Below, in pieces: positions 35,945-44,059 of a stretch of 64,000 bases of DNA (position 1 is its first letter; every line of letters begins with the position of its first letter). Where the stretch lies: positions 2,666,001 through 2,730,000 of the forward strand of contig NZ_CP101454.1 of NCBI RefSeq assembly GCF_024362405.1. The letters are read 5' to 3'. The stretch is from Halorarius litoreus (GTDB lineage Archaea > Halobacteriota > Halobacteria > Halobacteriales > Haloarculaceae). The notes under the pieces are model-generated. The model was not told the DNA's origin and searched no databases. It saw only the letters and a program-made list of their open reading frames with translations. A program made the position numbers and the translations under genes.

Positions 35945-37434
35945 TGTTCAAAGGCAAAGAGCAGCTCGAACTCACCGAGGGCGGCATCGCGAAGCCGCTG
36001 TTCTTCCTCTCGTTGCCCATCGTCGTCACGAACCTGCTGCAGACGGCGTACAACCTCGCGGACACGTTCTGGCTCGGCCAGTACTCGACCATCTCGCTCG
36101 CGGCCATCTCCTTCGCATTCCCGATGGTGTTTCTCCTGATTTCGCTGGGGCTCGGCCTCTCGGTGGCGGGCTCGGTGCTCGTCGCCCAGAACGTCGGTGC
36201 AGACGACGAACGGGCCGCCGAGTACGCCGCCTCCCAGACGGTGACCTTCTCGCTCGTCGGGGCCGTGTTCCTCGGGATCGCGGGCTACTTATTCGTCGAC
36301 GACCTGCTGGGGATTTTGGGTGCGAGCCCCGAGACGCTCGTGGCTGCGACCGCCTACATGCAGATCGTCTCGCTCGGCCTCCCGCTGATGTTCGGCTTCT
36401 TCATCTTCATCTCGCTGATGCGGGGCTACGGCGACACCATCACGCCGATGCTCGTGATGCTCGGGACCGTGATTCTGAACATCGCGCTCGACCCGTTCCT
36501 CATCTTCGGATGGTCGCTCGGCCCGATTTCGTTCCCCGAACTCGGTATCGCCGGGGCGGCGTACGCGACCGTCTTCTCGCGCGGGCTGGCGATGCTCGCC
36601 GGCCTCGGCATCATGTTCTCGGGGACACGCGGCGTGAAGATTCGTTTGCCCGACATGCGCCCGGACCCCGTCTACCTCCGGAAGATACTGCAGATCGGCG
36701 TGCCGGCATCCATCGAGGGGACCGGACGCGCCGTCTCCGTCAACCTCCTGCTCATCGTCGTCGGCACGTTCTCGACCACCGTCGTCGCCGGCTTCGGCAT
36801 CGGCATCCGCGTGTTCTCGGTCATCTTCCTCCCGGCTATCGCGGTCGCCCGCGGCGTCGAGACGATGGCCGGCCAGAACATCGGCGCGGAGAAACCGGAC
36901 CGTGCGGAGGCGAGCGCCGACTTCGCCGCGAAGGCGATGTTCCTGATTCTCGGCGGCGCCGGGGTGCTCATCTTCCTGTTCCCGACGCCCATCGTCGCGG
37001 TGTTCACCGACGACGCCGCGGTCGTGGAGACGGGCGCGGAGTTCCTCCGGTACGTCTCGCTCACCTTCGGCTTCATCGGCGTGCTGCGCGCGTACACCGG
37101 CGCGTTCAGAGGCGCGGGCCAGACGCTCGTCGCCGCCGCCATCGCCATCACGTTCCTCGGCGTCGTTCGTCTGCCCGTCGCCTGGTTCCTCTCGCAGGGT
37201 ATCGGGGGTGCGGTGACGTTGTTCGGCTACACCCTGGAGGTTCCAGCCTTGCTCGCACCGATGGGCCCACCGGGTATCTGGTGGGGGTTCATCGTCTCGA
37301 ACGTCGTCGGAGCGGTCATCGCCGTCGTGTGGTACAAGCGCGGGACGTGGCGCGACGCGGACGTGCGGGGCACGCCCGGACCCGGCCCGGGCGTCGACGC
37401 GGACGACGTGGAGTCGGCCGCGACCGATGACTGA
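35944..37434 (+). CDS. MATE-family efflux transporter
   Basis: A 496-residue, 12-helix MATE transporter. The first helix region LFFLSLPIVVTNLLQTAYNLADTF-type sequence is characteristic, as is MGPPGIWWGFIVSNVVGAV near the end. An acidic hydrophilic C-terminus follows. It exports cationic or organic compounds by sodium or proton antiport; sodium is plausible in a haloarchaeon. It is the second gene of the TetR-MATE-MFS operon, overlapping both neighbours (1 bp and 8 bp). Confidence 0.94.
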   Translation: MFKGKEQLELTEGGIAKPLFFLSLPIVVTNLLQTAYNLADTFWLGQYSTISLAAISFAFPMVFLLISLGLGLSVAGSVLVAQNVGADDERAAEYAASQTVTFSLVGAVFLGIAGYLFVDDLLGILGASPETLVAATAYMQIVSLGLPLMFGFFIFISLMRGYGDTITPMLVMLGTVILNIALDPFLIFGWSLGPISFPELGIAGAAYATVFSRGLAMLAGLGIMFSGTRGVKIRLPDMRPDPVYLRKILQIGVPASIEGTGRAVSVNLLLIVVGTFSTTVVAGFGIGIRVFSVIFLPAIAVARGVETMAGQNIGAEKPDRAEASADFAAKAMFLILGGAGVLIFLFPTPIVAVFTDDAAVVETGAEFLRYVSLTFGFIGVLRAYTGAFRGAGQTLVAAAIAITFLGVVRLPVAWFLSQGIGGAVTLFGYTLEVPALLAPMGPPGIWWGFIVSNVVGAVIAVVWYKRGTWRDADVRGTPGPGPGVDADDVESAATDD

Positions 37435-38761
37435 CGACGAGCACGAGTCGACGGTGGCGGGGATGACCCGCCGCCGCGTCGTCGGGACTCTCTTCCTCGT
37501 CGTGTTCATCGACCTGCTGGGGTTCGGCATCCTCATCCCCGTCATCCCGCTGTACGCGAAGTTCTTCGGCGCGAACGAGTTCGTCGGCAGTCTCCTCATC
37601 GCCACGTACTCGCTGTTCCAGTTCGTCGGCGCGCCGATACTCGGCCGCCTCTCGGACGAGCGCGGCCGCCGGCCGATCCTCCTCCTCTCGCTGCTCGGGA
37701 GCGTGCTCGCGTGGACGCTGTTCGGTCTCGCGGGCGAACTCGGCCCGTTACTCGGCGCGACGAACGGCCTCGTCGTCCTGTTCGTCGCCCGCGCGCTGGC
37801 CGGGGCGATGGGCGGGAACATCGCCACGGCGAACGCCTACATCGCGGACATCACGCCGCCGGAAGACCGCGCGAAGGGGCTGGGTATCCTCGGTGCGGCG
37901 TTCGGACTGGGGTTCGTCTTCGGCCCGGCAATCTCGGGGGTGGTCTCGAGTCCGTTCGCCCTCGCGTTCTTCCGGGACGTGCTTCCCGCCGCGATCCCGG
38001 TCTCCGAGTTCACGATGCCGTCGTTCACCGCGGCCGTGCTGTCGGCTGCGAACCTCGGGCTGGCGTACCTCGTCCTTCCGGAGCCGCGACGACGGTCGGC
38101 CTCGACCGAGACGTCCGCGGGGTCACGGCTCCGTGAACTGTACGAGGCGGCACGGTCGCCGGCCATCGGTGCCCTCGTCGTCTCCTTTTTCATCGCGTCG
38201 TTCGCCTTCTCCGCGTTCGAGAGCCAGTTCATCTTCCTGACGAACGACCGACTCGGCTACGGGACGGCAGAGAACGCCGTGCTGCTCACGTACATCGGCG
38301 TCCTCATCGCCATCGTGCAGGGTGGTCTCGTTGGACCGCTGACCGAGCGGTTCGGCGAGTACCGACTCGCGCTCTCCGGGGCCGGCATCCAGCTCGTGAC
38401 GCTCGCGCTCGTCCCGTTCTCGCTGTCGTGGTCGTTCGTCCCGTCGCTCGGACCGGTCGAGTCAGGTGCTGTCGCGCTCGCACTCGTCTCCACGCCGCTC
38501 GCGTTCGGGAACGCCCTGACGAACGTCTCGCTGAACGCGCTCGTCTCGCTCAACGCGGATGCCGACGAACAGGGCGGGGCGTTCGGACTCACCCAGTCGG
38601 CCGGGAGCCTCGCCCGCACGGTCGGTCCGGCCGGCGCGGGACTGCTGTACGTCGTCGTCGCCTACTGGTCGCCGTTCGTCGTCGCCGGGCTCCTGTTCCT
38701 CCCGGTGTTGTTCGTCCTCGGGAACGTGGCCCGGGAGCGGGTCCAGCCCACGACGGAGTAA
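37427..38761 (+). CDS. MFS transporter (tetracycline-resistance-like)
   Basis: A 444-residue, 12-helix major facilitator. The opening LFLVVFIDLLGFGILIPVIP and the loop 2-3 motif GRLSDERGRRPILLLSLLGS are typical of TetA/BCR-type drug:proton antiporters. YIADITPPEDRAKGLGILGA marks the fourth-fifth helix region. It starts inside the 3' end of the MATE gene, so it is almost certainly cotranscribed and under the same TetR control. The substrate is unknown. Confidence 0.93.
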   Translation: MTDDEHESTVAGMTRRRVVGTLFLVVFIDLLGFGILIPVIPLYAKFFGANEFVGSLLIATYSLFQFVGAPILGRLSDERGRRPILLLSLLGSVLAWTLFGLAGELGPLLGATNGLVVLFVARALAGAMGGNIATANAYIADITPPEDRAKGLGILGAAFGLGFVFGPAISGVVSSPFALAFFRDVLPAAIPVSEFTMPSFTAAVLSAANLGLAYLVLPEPRRRSASTETSAGSRLRELYEAARSPAIGALVVSFFIASFAFSAFESQFIFLTNDRLGYGTAENAVLLTYIGVLIAIVQGGLVGPLTERFGEYRLALSGAGIQLVTLALVPFSLSWSFVPSLGPVESGAVALALVSTPLAFGNALTNVSLNALVSLNADADEQGGAFGLTQSAGSLARTVGPAGAGLLYVVVAYWSPFVVAGLLFLPVLFVLGNVARERVQPTTE

Positions 38762-38833
38762 CGCGCAGGAGCGCGACCGGCGAACCGTGCCGTGGGCGAC
38801 ACCGTTTTCCACTATCCTCACGCAGTCCCGACA

Positions 38834-39865
38834 ATGGTACGAGTCGGCATCCTCGGCGCGACCGGTGCGGTCGGGCAGCGTCTCATTCAACTGCTGGAAC
38901 CGCACGACGACTTCGAAATCGCAGCACTCACCGCCTCCGAGTCCTCCGCGGGCAAGTCCTATCGCGAGGCCGCGAAGTGGCGCGTCGACAGCCCCATCCC
39001 CGAGTCGGTCGCCGGGATGGACGTCGTCGCGACGGATCCCGACGCCGTCGGCTCGGATGTCGACCTCATCTTCTCGTCGCTCCCGTCCTCCGTGGGCGAA
39101 GCGGTCGAACCCGCGTTCGTCGAGGCCGGCTACGTCGTCTCCTCGAACTCCTCGAACAGCCGGATGGCTGCGGACGTGCCGCTCGTCATCCCCGAGGTGA
39201 ACGCCGACCACCTCGACCTCATCGAGGTCCAGCGCGACGAGCGCGGCTGGGACGGCGCCCTCGTGAAGAACCCGAACTGCTCGACCATCACGTTCGTCCC
39301 GACGCTCGCGGCGCTCGTCGACTGGGACATCGAGACGGTCCACGTCGCCACCCTGCAGGCCGTCTCCGGTGCGGGCTACGACGGCGTCACGTCGATGGAG
39401 ATCATCGACAACGCCATCCCGCACATCGGCGGCGAGGCCGAGAAACTGGAGACCGAGTCCCGCAAGCTCCTCGGCGGCTTCGACGGTGCCGAGGTCGACC
39501 TCAACTCGATGGCCGTCTCCGCCTCCTGTAATCGGATTCCGACCCTGGATGGACATCTGGAGAACGTCTGGGTCGAGACCGCCGAAGAGCTCACCCCCGA
39601 GGAGGCGGCCGACGCGATGGCCGGCTACCCGAGCCTCGACCTCCCCTCCTCGCCCGACCCCCTCATCCACGTCTTCGACGAACCCGACCGACCGCAGCCC
39701 CGGCTCGACCGAACTCTCGGGAACGGGATGGCGGTCGCTGCCGGCGGCATCGAGACCACACCCTCCGGACTCCAGTACAACTGTCTCTCGCACAACACGA
39801 TTCGGGGCGCAGCGGGCGCGAGCGTCCTGAACGGTGAACTGCTGCTCGAACGCGGCTACGTCTGA
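38834..39865 (+). CDS. asd: Aspartate-semialdehyde dehydrogenase
   Basis: A 343-residue enzyme of lysine/threonine/methionine biosynthesis that reduces aspartyl phosphate to the semialdehyde with NADPH. The Rossmann motif VGILGATGAVGQRLIQLL is at the N-terminus and the catalytic cysteine is C149 in KNPNCSTITF. The active-site His region is PHIGGEAEKLETE, and SCNRIPTLDGH is also typical. It is an archaeal-type protein. The gene overlaps the convergent membrane protein gene by 10 bp. Confidence 0.96.
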   Translation: MVRVGILGATGAVGQRLIQLLEPHDDFEIAALTASESSAGKSYREAAKWRVDSPIPESVAGMDVVATDPDAVGSDVDLIFSSLPSSVGEAVEPAFVEAGYVVSSNSSNSRMAADVPLVIPEVNADHLDLIEVQRDERGWDGALVKNPNCSTITFVPTLAALVDWDIETVHVATLQAVSGAGYDGVTSMEIIDNAIPHIGGEAEKLETESRKLLGGFDGAEVDLNSMAVSASCNRIPTLDGHLENVWVETAEELTPEEAADAMAGYPSLDLPSSPDPLIHVFDEPDRPQPRLDRTLGNGMAVAAGGIETTPSGLQYNCLSHNTIRGAAGASVLNGELLLERGYV

Positions 39866-40680
39866 CCCGCCGCGGCCTGGAAGTCCACGTTCTCGAACTG
39901 CGGGGGCCGCTCGCCCTCGGTCGCATAGACGTAGAGTGCCGTCTTCGCCACCGCAGAGAGTGTCGTCCCGAACAGGTACGCCAGCAGCAGCACGATGACG
40001 CCGACGGCGATGGCGACGAGGATGCCCACGCCGGTGCCGCCGAGGAGGACGAACAGGACGACGGCGAGCGCGAGTCCGACGAGTGTGAACAGGATCGTGA
40101 CGATGCCGACGCCGAAGCTCGCCCCGGCGGTCTCACCCCACGTCCGCTTGAACGTCTCGCCGGAGCGCTCGAACATCTCTCTGGCTCCCACGTCCTCGAA
40201 GACGATGACGGGGACGACGAAGTACGTCAGGATGCTCCACGCGACGCTGAAGAGGACCGACGCGAGGTCGGCGAGCGGCGAGTCAGAACTCTCCAGTGCG
40301 TTCAGGACGAGACCGACGACCGCCGAGATGACGGCCCACACGAACAGCGGGCGGCGGTTCCGCCACGCCGCGCCCAGTCCCTCGCCGAGCGTTGGGTCGC
40401 GGCCGTGAAACACCTCGCGGGCGTTCCACATCAGCGCTGCCGAGAAGAACGACGCGATGAACGCGCTGCCGAGGTAGCCGACGAACAGCGCGGCGTACAT
40501 GAGGACGCCCGCGTTCGAGCCGAGGACGAGCGTGGCGCCGCCGAGGACGAGCACCAGATACACCGTGCCGGCGAGCCCGGCGATGACGGGAAACACCGTC
40601 AGGCTCGGCTCGTCACGGAGCACGTCGACGCTGTCCATCGACAGCGCCCACCCGGTCTTGAGTCGGTCGAATAAACCCAT
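39856..40680 (-). CDS. Six-helix membrane protein (DUF6159-like)
   Basis: A 274-residue membrane protein with about six helices. It opens MGLFDRLKTGWALSMDSVDVL, the signature of a family often labelled DUF6159, followed by TVFPVIAGLAGTVYLVLVLGG. A cytoplasmic segment ARREVFHGR-like (NAREVFHGRDPTLGEGLGAA) and VFEDVGAREMFERSGETFKR-like stretch follow. No transporter motif is seen. Function unknown. Confidence 0.78.
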   Translation of the reverse strand: MGLFDRLKTGWALSMDSVDVLRDEPSLTVFPVIAGLAGTVYLVLVLGGATLVLGSNAGVLMYAALFVGYLGSAFIASFFSAALMWNAREVFHGRDPTLGEGLGAAWRNRRPLFVWAVISAVVGLVLNALESSDSPLADLASVLFSVAWSILTYFVVPVIVFEDVGAREMFERSGETFKRTWGETAGASFGVGIVTILFTLVGLALAVVLFVLLGGTGVGILVAIAVGVIVLLLAYLFGTTLSAVAKTALYVYATEGERPPQFENVDFQAAAGQT

Positions 40681-40753
40681 TTCAGGCTACCAACACGTCC
40701 CGTGATGAAAACCTTCGCGGCCACCGGACCGTCAGCGGGAGACGGGGTGCCGG

Positions 40754-41506
40754 TCAGTCGTCCAGTTCCTCGCCGCCGTCTGGTTGGCCGAGCGGCGTCG
40801 ACTCACCAGGACCCGTCGTTCGGCCCGGCAGCCAGTCGCTGATGTTGGCGGCGACGTAGTCGCGGCCACCGAGCCCACCGGCGATGCCCACCGCCAGCGC
40901 GAGGCCGAGTGCCAGCCCGCCGGCGATCGCCGCCGAGAACAGGTAGAGTATCTGGACGTCGACGCCCATCGTATCGAGCCCGACGACGACCGCGATGAAG
41001 TAGAGGAACACCCGGAGCCCGTCGGCGAACAGCTCGGTGTACCGGACCGAGGTCATCGTCTCGGTGTTGCCGACGACGTCCGCGAGGAAGTCGGCGAGGA
41101 CGAACCCGAGGATGATGATGAGCGCCCCGGCGACGAACGCGGGCAGGTACGACACCGCCTCGGAGATCCACTCCGAGAGCAACTCGACGGCGAGCGCGTC
41201 GGCCGCCGCCAGGATGGCGAGCGCGTAGATGAAGTACGAGGTCACGCGGCCGAGGCTCCGCGAGATTGCCGCTTCTGTCCCACCGAGCATCCGGCCGATG
41301 GGTGTGTTCATCACGAGCCGGTCGAGCTCGACTCGGTCGACGACGCGGGCGACGATTCCGCCGACGATGCGGCCGACGATCCAGCCGACGATGAGGATGA
41401 GCAGCGCGCCGACGAGTTGCGGGAGGAAGTTTATCGCCTCGGCGATGGCGTTCGAGAACATCTCCGGGACGGTGGCCTGCAGCGGTGTGGTTGGAACGAG
41501 TACCAT
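40754..41506 (-). CDS. Membrane protein with MscS-like conserved TM helix repeats
   Basis: A 250-residue protein with about four to five membrane helices of the type that precede MscS channel domains: LVGALLILIVGWIVGRIVGG, VTSYFIYALAILAAADAL, FVAGALIIILGFVLADFLAD and a glycine-rich final helix SAAIAGGLALGLALAVGIAGG. The final helix is followed by GGRDYVAANISDWLPGR, without the usual MscS beta domain. It may be an osmotic channel or a channel accessory protein. The start codon lies inside the inverted repeat at 41505-41523. Confidence 0.8.
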   Translation of the reverse strand: MVLVPTTPLQATVPEMFSNAIAEAINFLPQLVGALLILIVGWIVGRIVGGIVARVVDRVELDRLVMNTPIGRMLGGTEAAISRSLGRVTSYFIYALAILAAADALAVELLSEWISEAVSYLPAFVAGALIIILGFVLADFLADVVGNTETMTSVRYTELFADGLRVFLYFIAVVVGLDTMGVDVQILYLFSAAIAGGLALGLALAVGIAGGLGGRDYVAANISDWLPGRTTGPGESTPLGQPDGGEELDD

Positions 41507-41523
41507 GCGATGTAGTGTCGCAT
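41505..41523. promoter_or_regulatory. Inverted repeat ATGCGA-N7-TCGCAT at a translation start
   Basis: Six-base perfect arms with a 7-base spacer that overlap the start codon of the leftward membrane-protein gene (41504-41506). In mRNA it could fold into a small hairpin near the 5' end, or in DNA serve as an operator. Short arms make chance possible. Confidence 0.3.
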
Positions 41524-41722
41524 CCTGGGAGTATTGTTACGAACTGCTTTGGTAAATCCACACACACCACTCGCTGCTATCGGTGCGGGTATCAGGACCT
41601 TTCTCGCCGCGGGGTGGTGACGCGCCCACCTGGCGTGCCCGCCCGTGTCGTTCAGCCGACCTTACCGGACGATGCAGACGGTACGTAGGTCGACTCGGGC
41701 TGTGGTCGGTGTCTCCGGCCCG

Positions 41723-42175
41723 CTACTCCTCGATGACGCCGTACGTCTCCCGCAGGGGGGCCTGTCGCCCCGCGAGGAGCCCGAGGGCGGCGATGGCGGC
41801 CCAGCCACCCCCGGCGATGCCGGCGACCACGGCGGGGCCGTGCGTGGCGACGACGGGGAAGCGGCCCGCGGAGACGGCGAGGACGTAGTTGAGGCCGTGG
41901 AACACGCCGAATGGGAGGTTCGACCAGAACACGGACACGAGCGTGACGGCGAACAGCGCCCCAGCGAGCGAGCCGGCGAGGAGGCCGTGCCATGCCCCCA
42001 CCTGCGGCCCGCGGTCCGCCCGGATCCCGGCCGCGGCACCCGCCACGAGTCCCGTGCCGAGGACGAGCGGCACGCCCTCCAGTCGGACGCCGGTGAGCCC
42101 GGGGAAGAAGGCGAGGAAGGCGAGATAGGCGGTCGCGGCACCGGTCCCGGTCACCACGGCGCGCCAGTCGGTCAT
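41723..42175 (-). CDS. Hypothetical four-helix membrane protein (DUF5518-like)
   Basis: A 150-residue hydrophobic protein with about four helices (TAYLAFLAFFPGLTGV, LVLGTGLVAGAAAGI, AGALFAVTLVSVFW, HGPAVVAGIAGGGWAAIAALGLL). The GTGLVAGAAAGIRADRG segment, with Gly-rich helices, resembles small haloarchaeal proteins of the DUF5518 kind. Function unknown. It stands 216 bp from the previous gene; that gap shows the inverted repeat at 41505-41523 and nothing else I can name. Confidence 0.7.
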   Translation of the reverse strand: MTDWRAVVTGTGAATAYLAFLAFFPGLTGVRLEGVPLVLGTGLVAGAAAGIRADRGPQVGAWHGLLAGSLAGALFAVTLVSVFWSNLPFGVFHGLNYVLAVSAGRFPVVATHGPAVVAGIAGGGWAAIAALGLLAGRQAPLRETYGVIEE

Positions 42176-42265
42176 ACCGGTTGTTCGCGACGCAGGCTCT
42201 TGGGCGTGCCGGGCGAATGTCGCCGGGGGCGTCGGCTACTTCCCGTCGCGGTGTGGGCATCCGAT

Positions 42266-42631
42266 ATGCACATCCTGCACATGTGTCTGAACGTGGCAGA
42301 CGTCGAGCAGTCCATCGCCTTCTACGAGCAGTTCGGCTTCGAGGAGTCGTGGGGCTTCGAGTCGGGCGACACCGTCAACCGCTACGTCGCGGACGACGAG
42401 GGTACGGAGCTCCAGCTCTCGCAGACCGAGGGGGAGACCGAGTTCGACAGCGGCACGGCGTGGGACCACATCGCGTTCCGCGTCGACGACGTGGACGCCA
42501 CCGTCGAGTCGGTCGACCACCACGGCATCGTGAAGGAGCCCGGCCCACAGCCAGCCGCGGGCGCGTACACCGCGTTCATCGAGGACCCCGACGGCCACCA
42601 CGTCGAACTCATCGAGCCCCTGGACGACTAG
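42266..42631 (+). CDS. VOC-family (glyoxalase/dioxygenase-like) protein
   Basis: A 121-residue protein with two beta-alpha-beta-beta-beta units. It opens MHILHMCLNVADVEQSIAFY, continues with RYVADDEGTELQLSQT and WDHIAFRVDDVDATVES, and ends FIEDPDGHHVELIEP. Candidate metal ligands are His near the N-terminus, Glu in TELQL, His in WDHIAF and Glu in VELIEP, which matches glyoxalase I. Lactoylglutathione itself is not expected in haloarchaea, so another alpha-hydroxythiol adduct is likelier. The ATG at 42266 is chosen as the domain start; upstream in-frame sequence is antisense to the previous gene. Confidence 0.85.
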   Translation: MHILHMCLNVADVEQSIAFYEQFGFEESWGFESGDTVNRYVADDEGTELQLSQTEGETEFDSGTAWDHIAFRVDDVDATVESVDHHGIVKEPGPQPAAGAYTAFIEDPDGHHVELIEPLDD

Positions 42632-42640
42632 CCGCGGCCG

Positions 42641-43003
42641 TCACATCGGGACGACGAACACCGGCACCTCGACCTTGTTGAGCACCGATCGGGTCGTCGA
42701 GCCGATCCCCGGCCCACCGTTGCGGTTGGGCCCGAGGACGATCTGGTCGACGTTCCGCTCCCGAGCGAACTGGACGATTTCCTTGTCCGGGATACCCTCC
42801 CGGCGGATGGTGCGGACGGTCGCACGGTCGGCGAGTCGCTCCTGTGCGATGCGCGAGACAGCCGCGCGGTCGTCGACCGGGCGCGCTTCTTCTGTGACCG
42901 TCAGCAGGAACACCTCGTCGCCAGCCTCGACCTTCTCGCCGAGGTAGTCACAGGCCGCCTCTGCCGTCTCGGGACTGGCGGCGGCGACGAGGTACCGAGT
43001 CAT
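42641..43003 (-). CDS. Universal stress protein (UspA family), short
   Basis: A 120-residue UspA-type domain. TRYLVAAASPETAEAACDYL opens the fold, and the ATP-loop position reads LGPNRNGGPGIGSTTRSVLNKV, retaining the G-x-G-x(n)-S-T pattern. The end is VEVPVFVVPM. It is shorter than the copy at 24687. An alternative start eight codons upstream (43027) would overlap the end of the 2-hydroxyacid dehydrogenase gene. Role inferred from the family only. Confidence 0.82.
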   Translation of the reverse strand: MTRYLVAAASPETAEAACDYLGEKVEAGDEVFLLTVTEEARPVDDRAAVSRIAQERLADRATVRTIRREGIPDKEIVQFARERNVDQIVLGPNRNGGPGIGSTTRSVLNKVEVPVFVVPM

Positions 43004-43027
43004 ACCAAGAGAGGAACGGTCGCTCAC

Positions 43028-43981
43028 TTAATCGCTTTCGGCTGGGGATACCCGGTTCTTCAGGGACTCGCCCGCAGCCAGCCGTGTGACGTTCCCGGCG
43101 ACGATGTCGGTCAGCCGGTCGTAGTACTTCGGGGTCGCGCCCGCGAGGTGTGGCGTTACCTGCACGTTCTCGAACCCCCACAGCGGATGTTCGGGGGGAA
43201 GGGGTTCGGGGTCGGTCACGTCGAGTGCGGCGCCGCGAATCTGGTTCCGTCGCAGGGCCGACACGAGGGCGTCAGTGTCGACGACCGCGCCGCGGGCGAC
43301 GTTCACGAGGACGGCGTCGGCGGGGAGCGTCAGGAACGCGTCGTGGTCGACGAGCCCTCGTGTCGCATCGGTCAGCGGACACGCCAGCACGAGGTAGTCG
43401 GTGTTGGCGAGCGCGTCGGGCAGCCCATCGGGACCGCGAACCGTGTCGGTGGGGCCGCCCGCCTCGGGGTTCGCACGAACCCCCACCGTCTCGACGCCGA
43501 ACGGCGCCAGTCGCTCGACGATGGCCGAGCCGATGCACCCGAGTCCGACCACGGTGACGGTCGAGCCCTGTAGTTCGCCGACGGCGTAGGGACGCCACTC
43601 GCGGTTCTGCTCGCGACGGTAGCCCTCGCGGAACTCGCGGGCGAACGCGAGCACCGAGCCGACGGCGTGCTCCGCGACGTTCGGCGCGTGGACGCCCACG
43701 GCGTTCGTCACGGCGACACCGCGGTCTGCGAGCGCATCTAGCGGGAGGTGGCTGTGCCCGGCGTACGCCCCCGCGAACAGGTCGAGTCGGCGGGCGTGGC
43801 CGAGCAGGTCCTCGTCGATACGGGGGCCGGTGACGACCTCGGCGTCGACGATCTCTCTCACTTCGGCCTCCCGCGTTCGTGCGTGGACGATCTCGTGGTC
43901 GGGGAGGCGCTCGCGGAGGCGCGTCGCGTAGCCGGTCGCGTTCTGTCCGTGGACCCCTTCGCGGAGCACGAGCAGTTTCAT
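43028..43981 (-). CDS. D-2-hydroxyacid dehydrogenase (NAD-dependent)
   Basis: A 317-residue enzyme of the D-isomer-specific 2-hydroxyacid dehydrogenase family. The NAD site is VTVVGLGCIGSAIVERL. The catalytic Arg is in VNVARGAVVD, Glu in VTDPEPLPPEHPLW and His in VTPHLAGATP. It reduces a 2-oxoacid or works in reverse; the substrate is not determinable. The ATG at 43981 opens MKLLVLREGVHGQ. The 24-bp gap to the next leftward gene suggests cotranscription with the stress protein. Confidence 0.93.
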   Translation of the reverse strand: MKLLVLREGVHGQNATGYATRLRERLPDHEIVHARTREAEVREIVDAEVVTGPRIDEDLLGHARRLDLFAGAYAGHSHLPLDALADRGVAVTNAVGVHAPNVAEHAVGSVLAFAREFREGYRREQNREWRPYAVGELQGSTVTVVGLGCIGSAIVERLAPFGVETVGVRANPEAGGPTDTVRGPDGLPDALANTDYLVLACPLTDATRGLVDHDAFLTLPADAVLVNVARGAVVDTDALVSALRRNQIRGAALDVTDPEPLPPEHPLWGFENVQVTPHLAGATPKYYDRLTDIVAGNVTRLAAGESLKNRVSPAESD

Positions 43982-44059
43982 ACCTCGCTCTCGTCGCGCC
44001 CGGGCAAAAACCCCGACCGCTATCGCACGGCTCAAGCCTCGCGACCGCACAGTCGAGAT

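Noticed and set aside
43748-44059. N-terminal extension of the MFS transporter
   Set aside because: It overlaps the 2-hydroxyacid dehydrogenase gene on the opposite strand and lacks transporter-like sequence; the GTG at 44060 begins the first membrane helix region.
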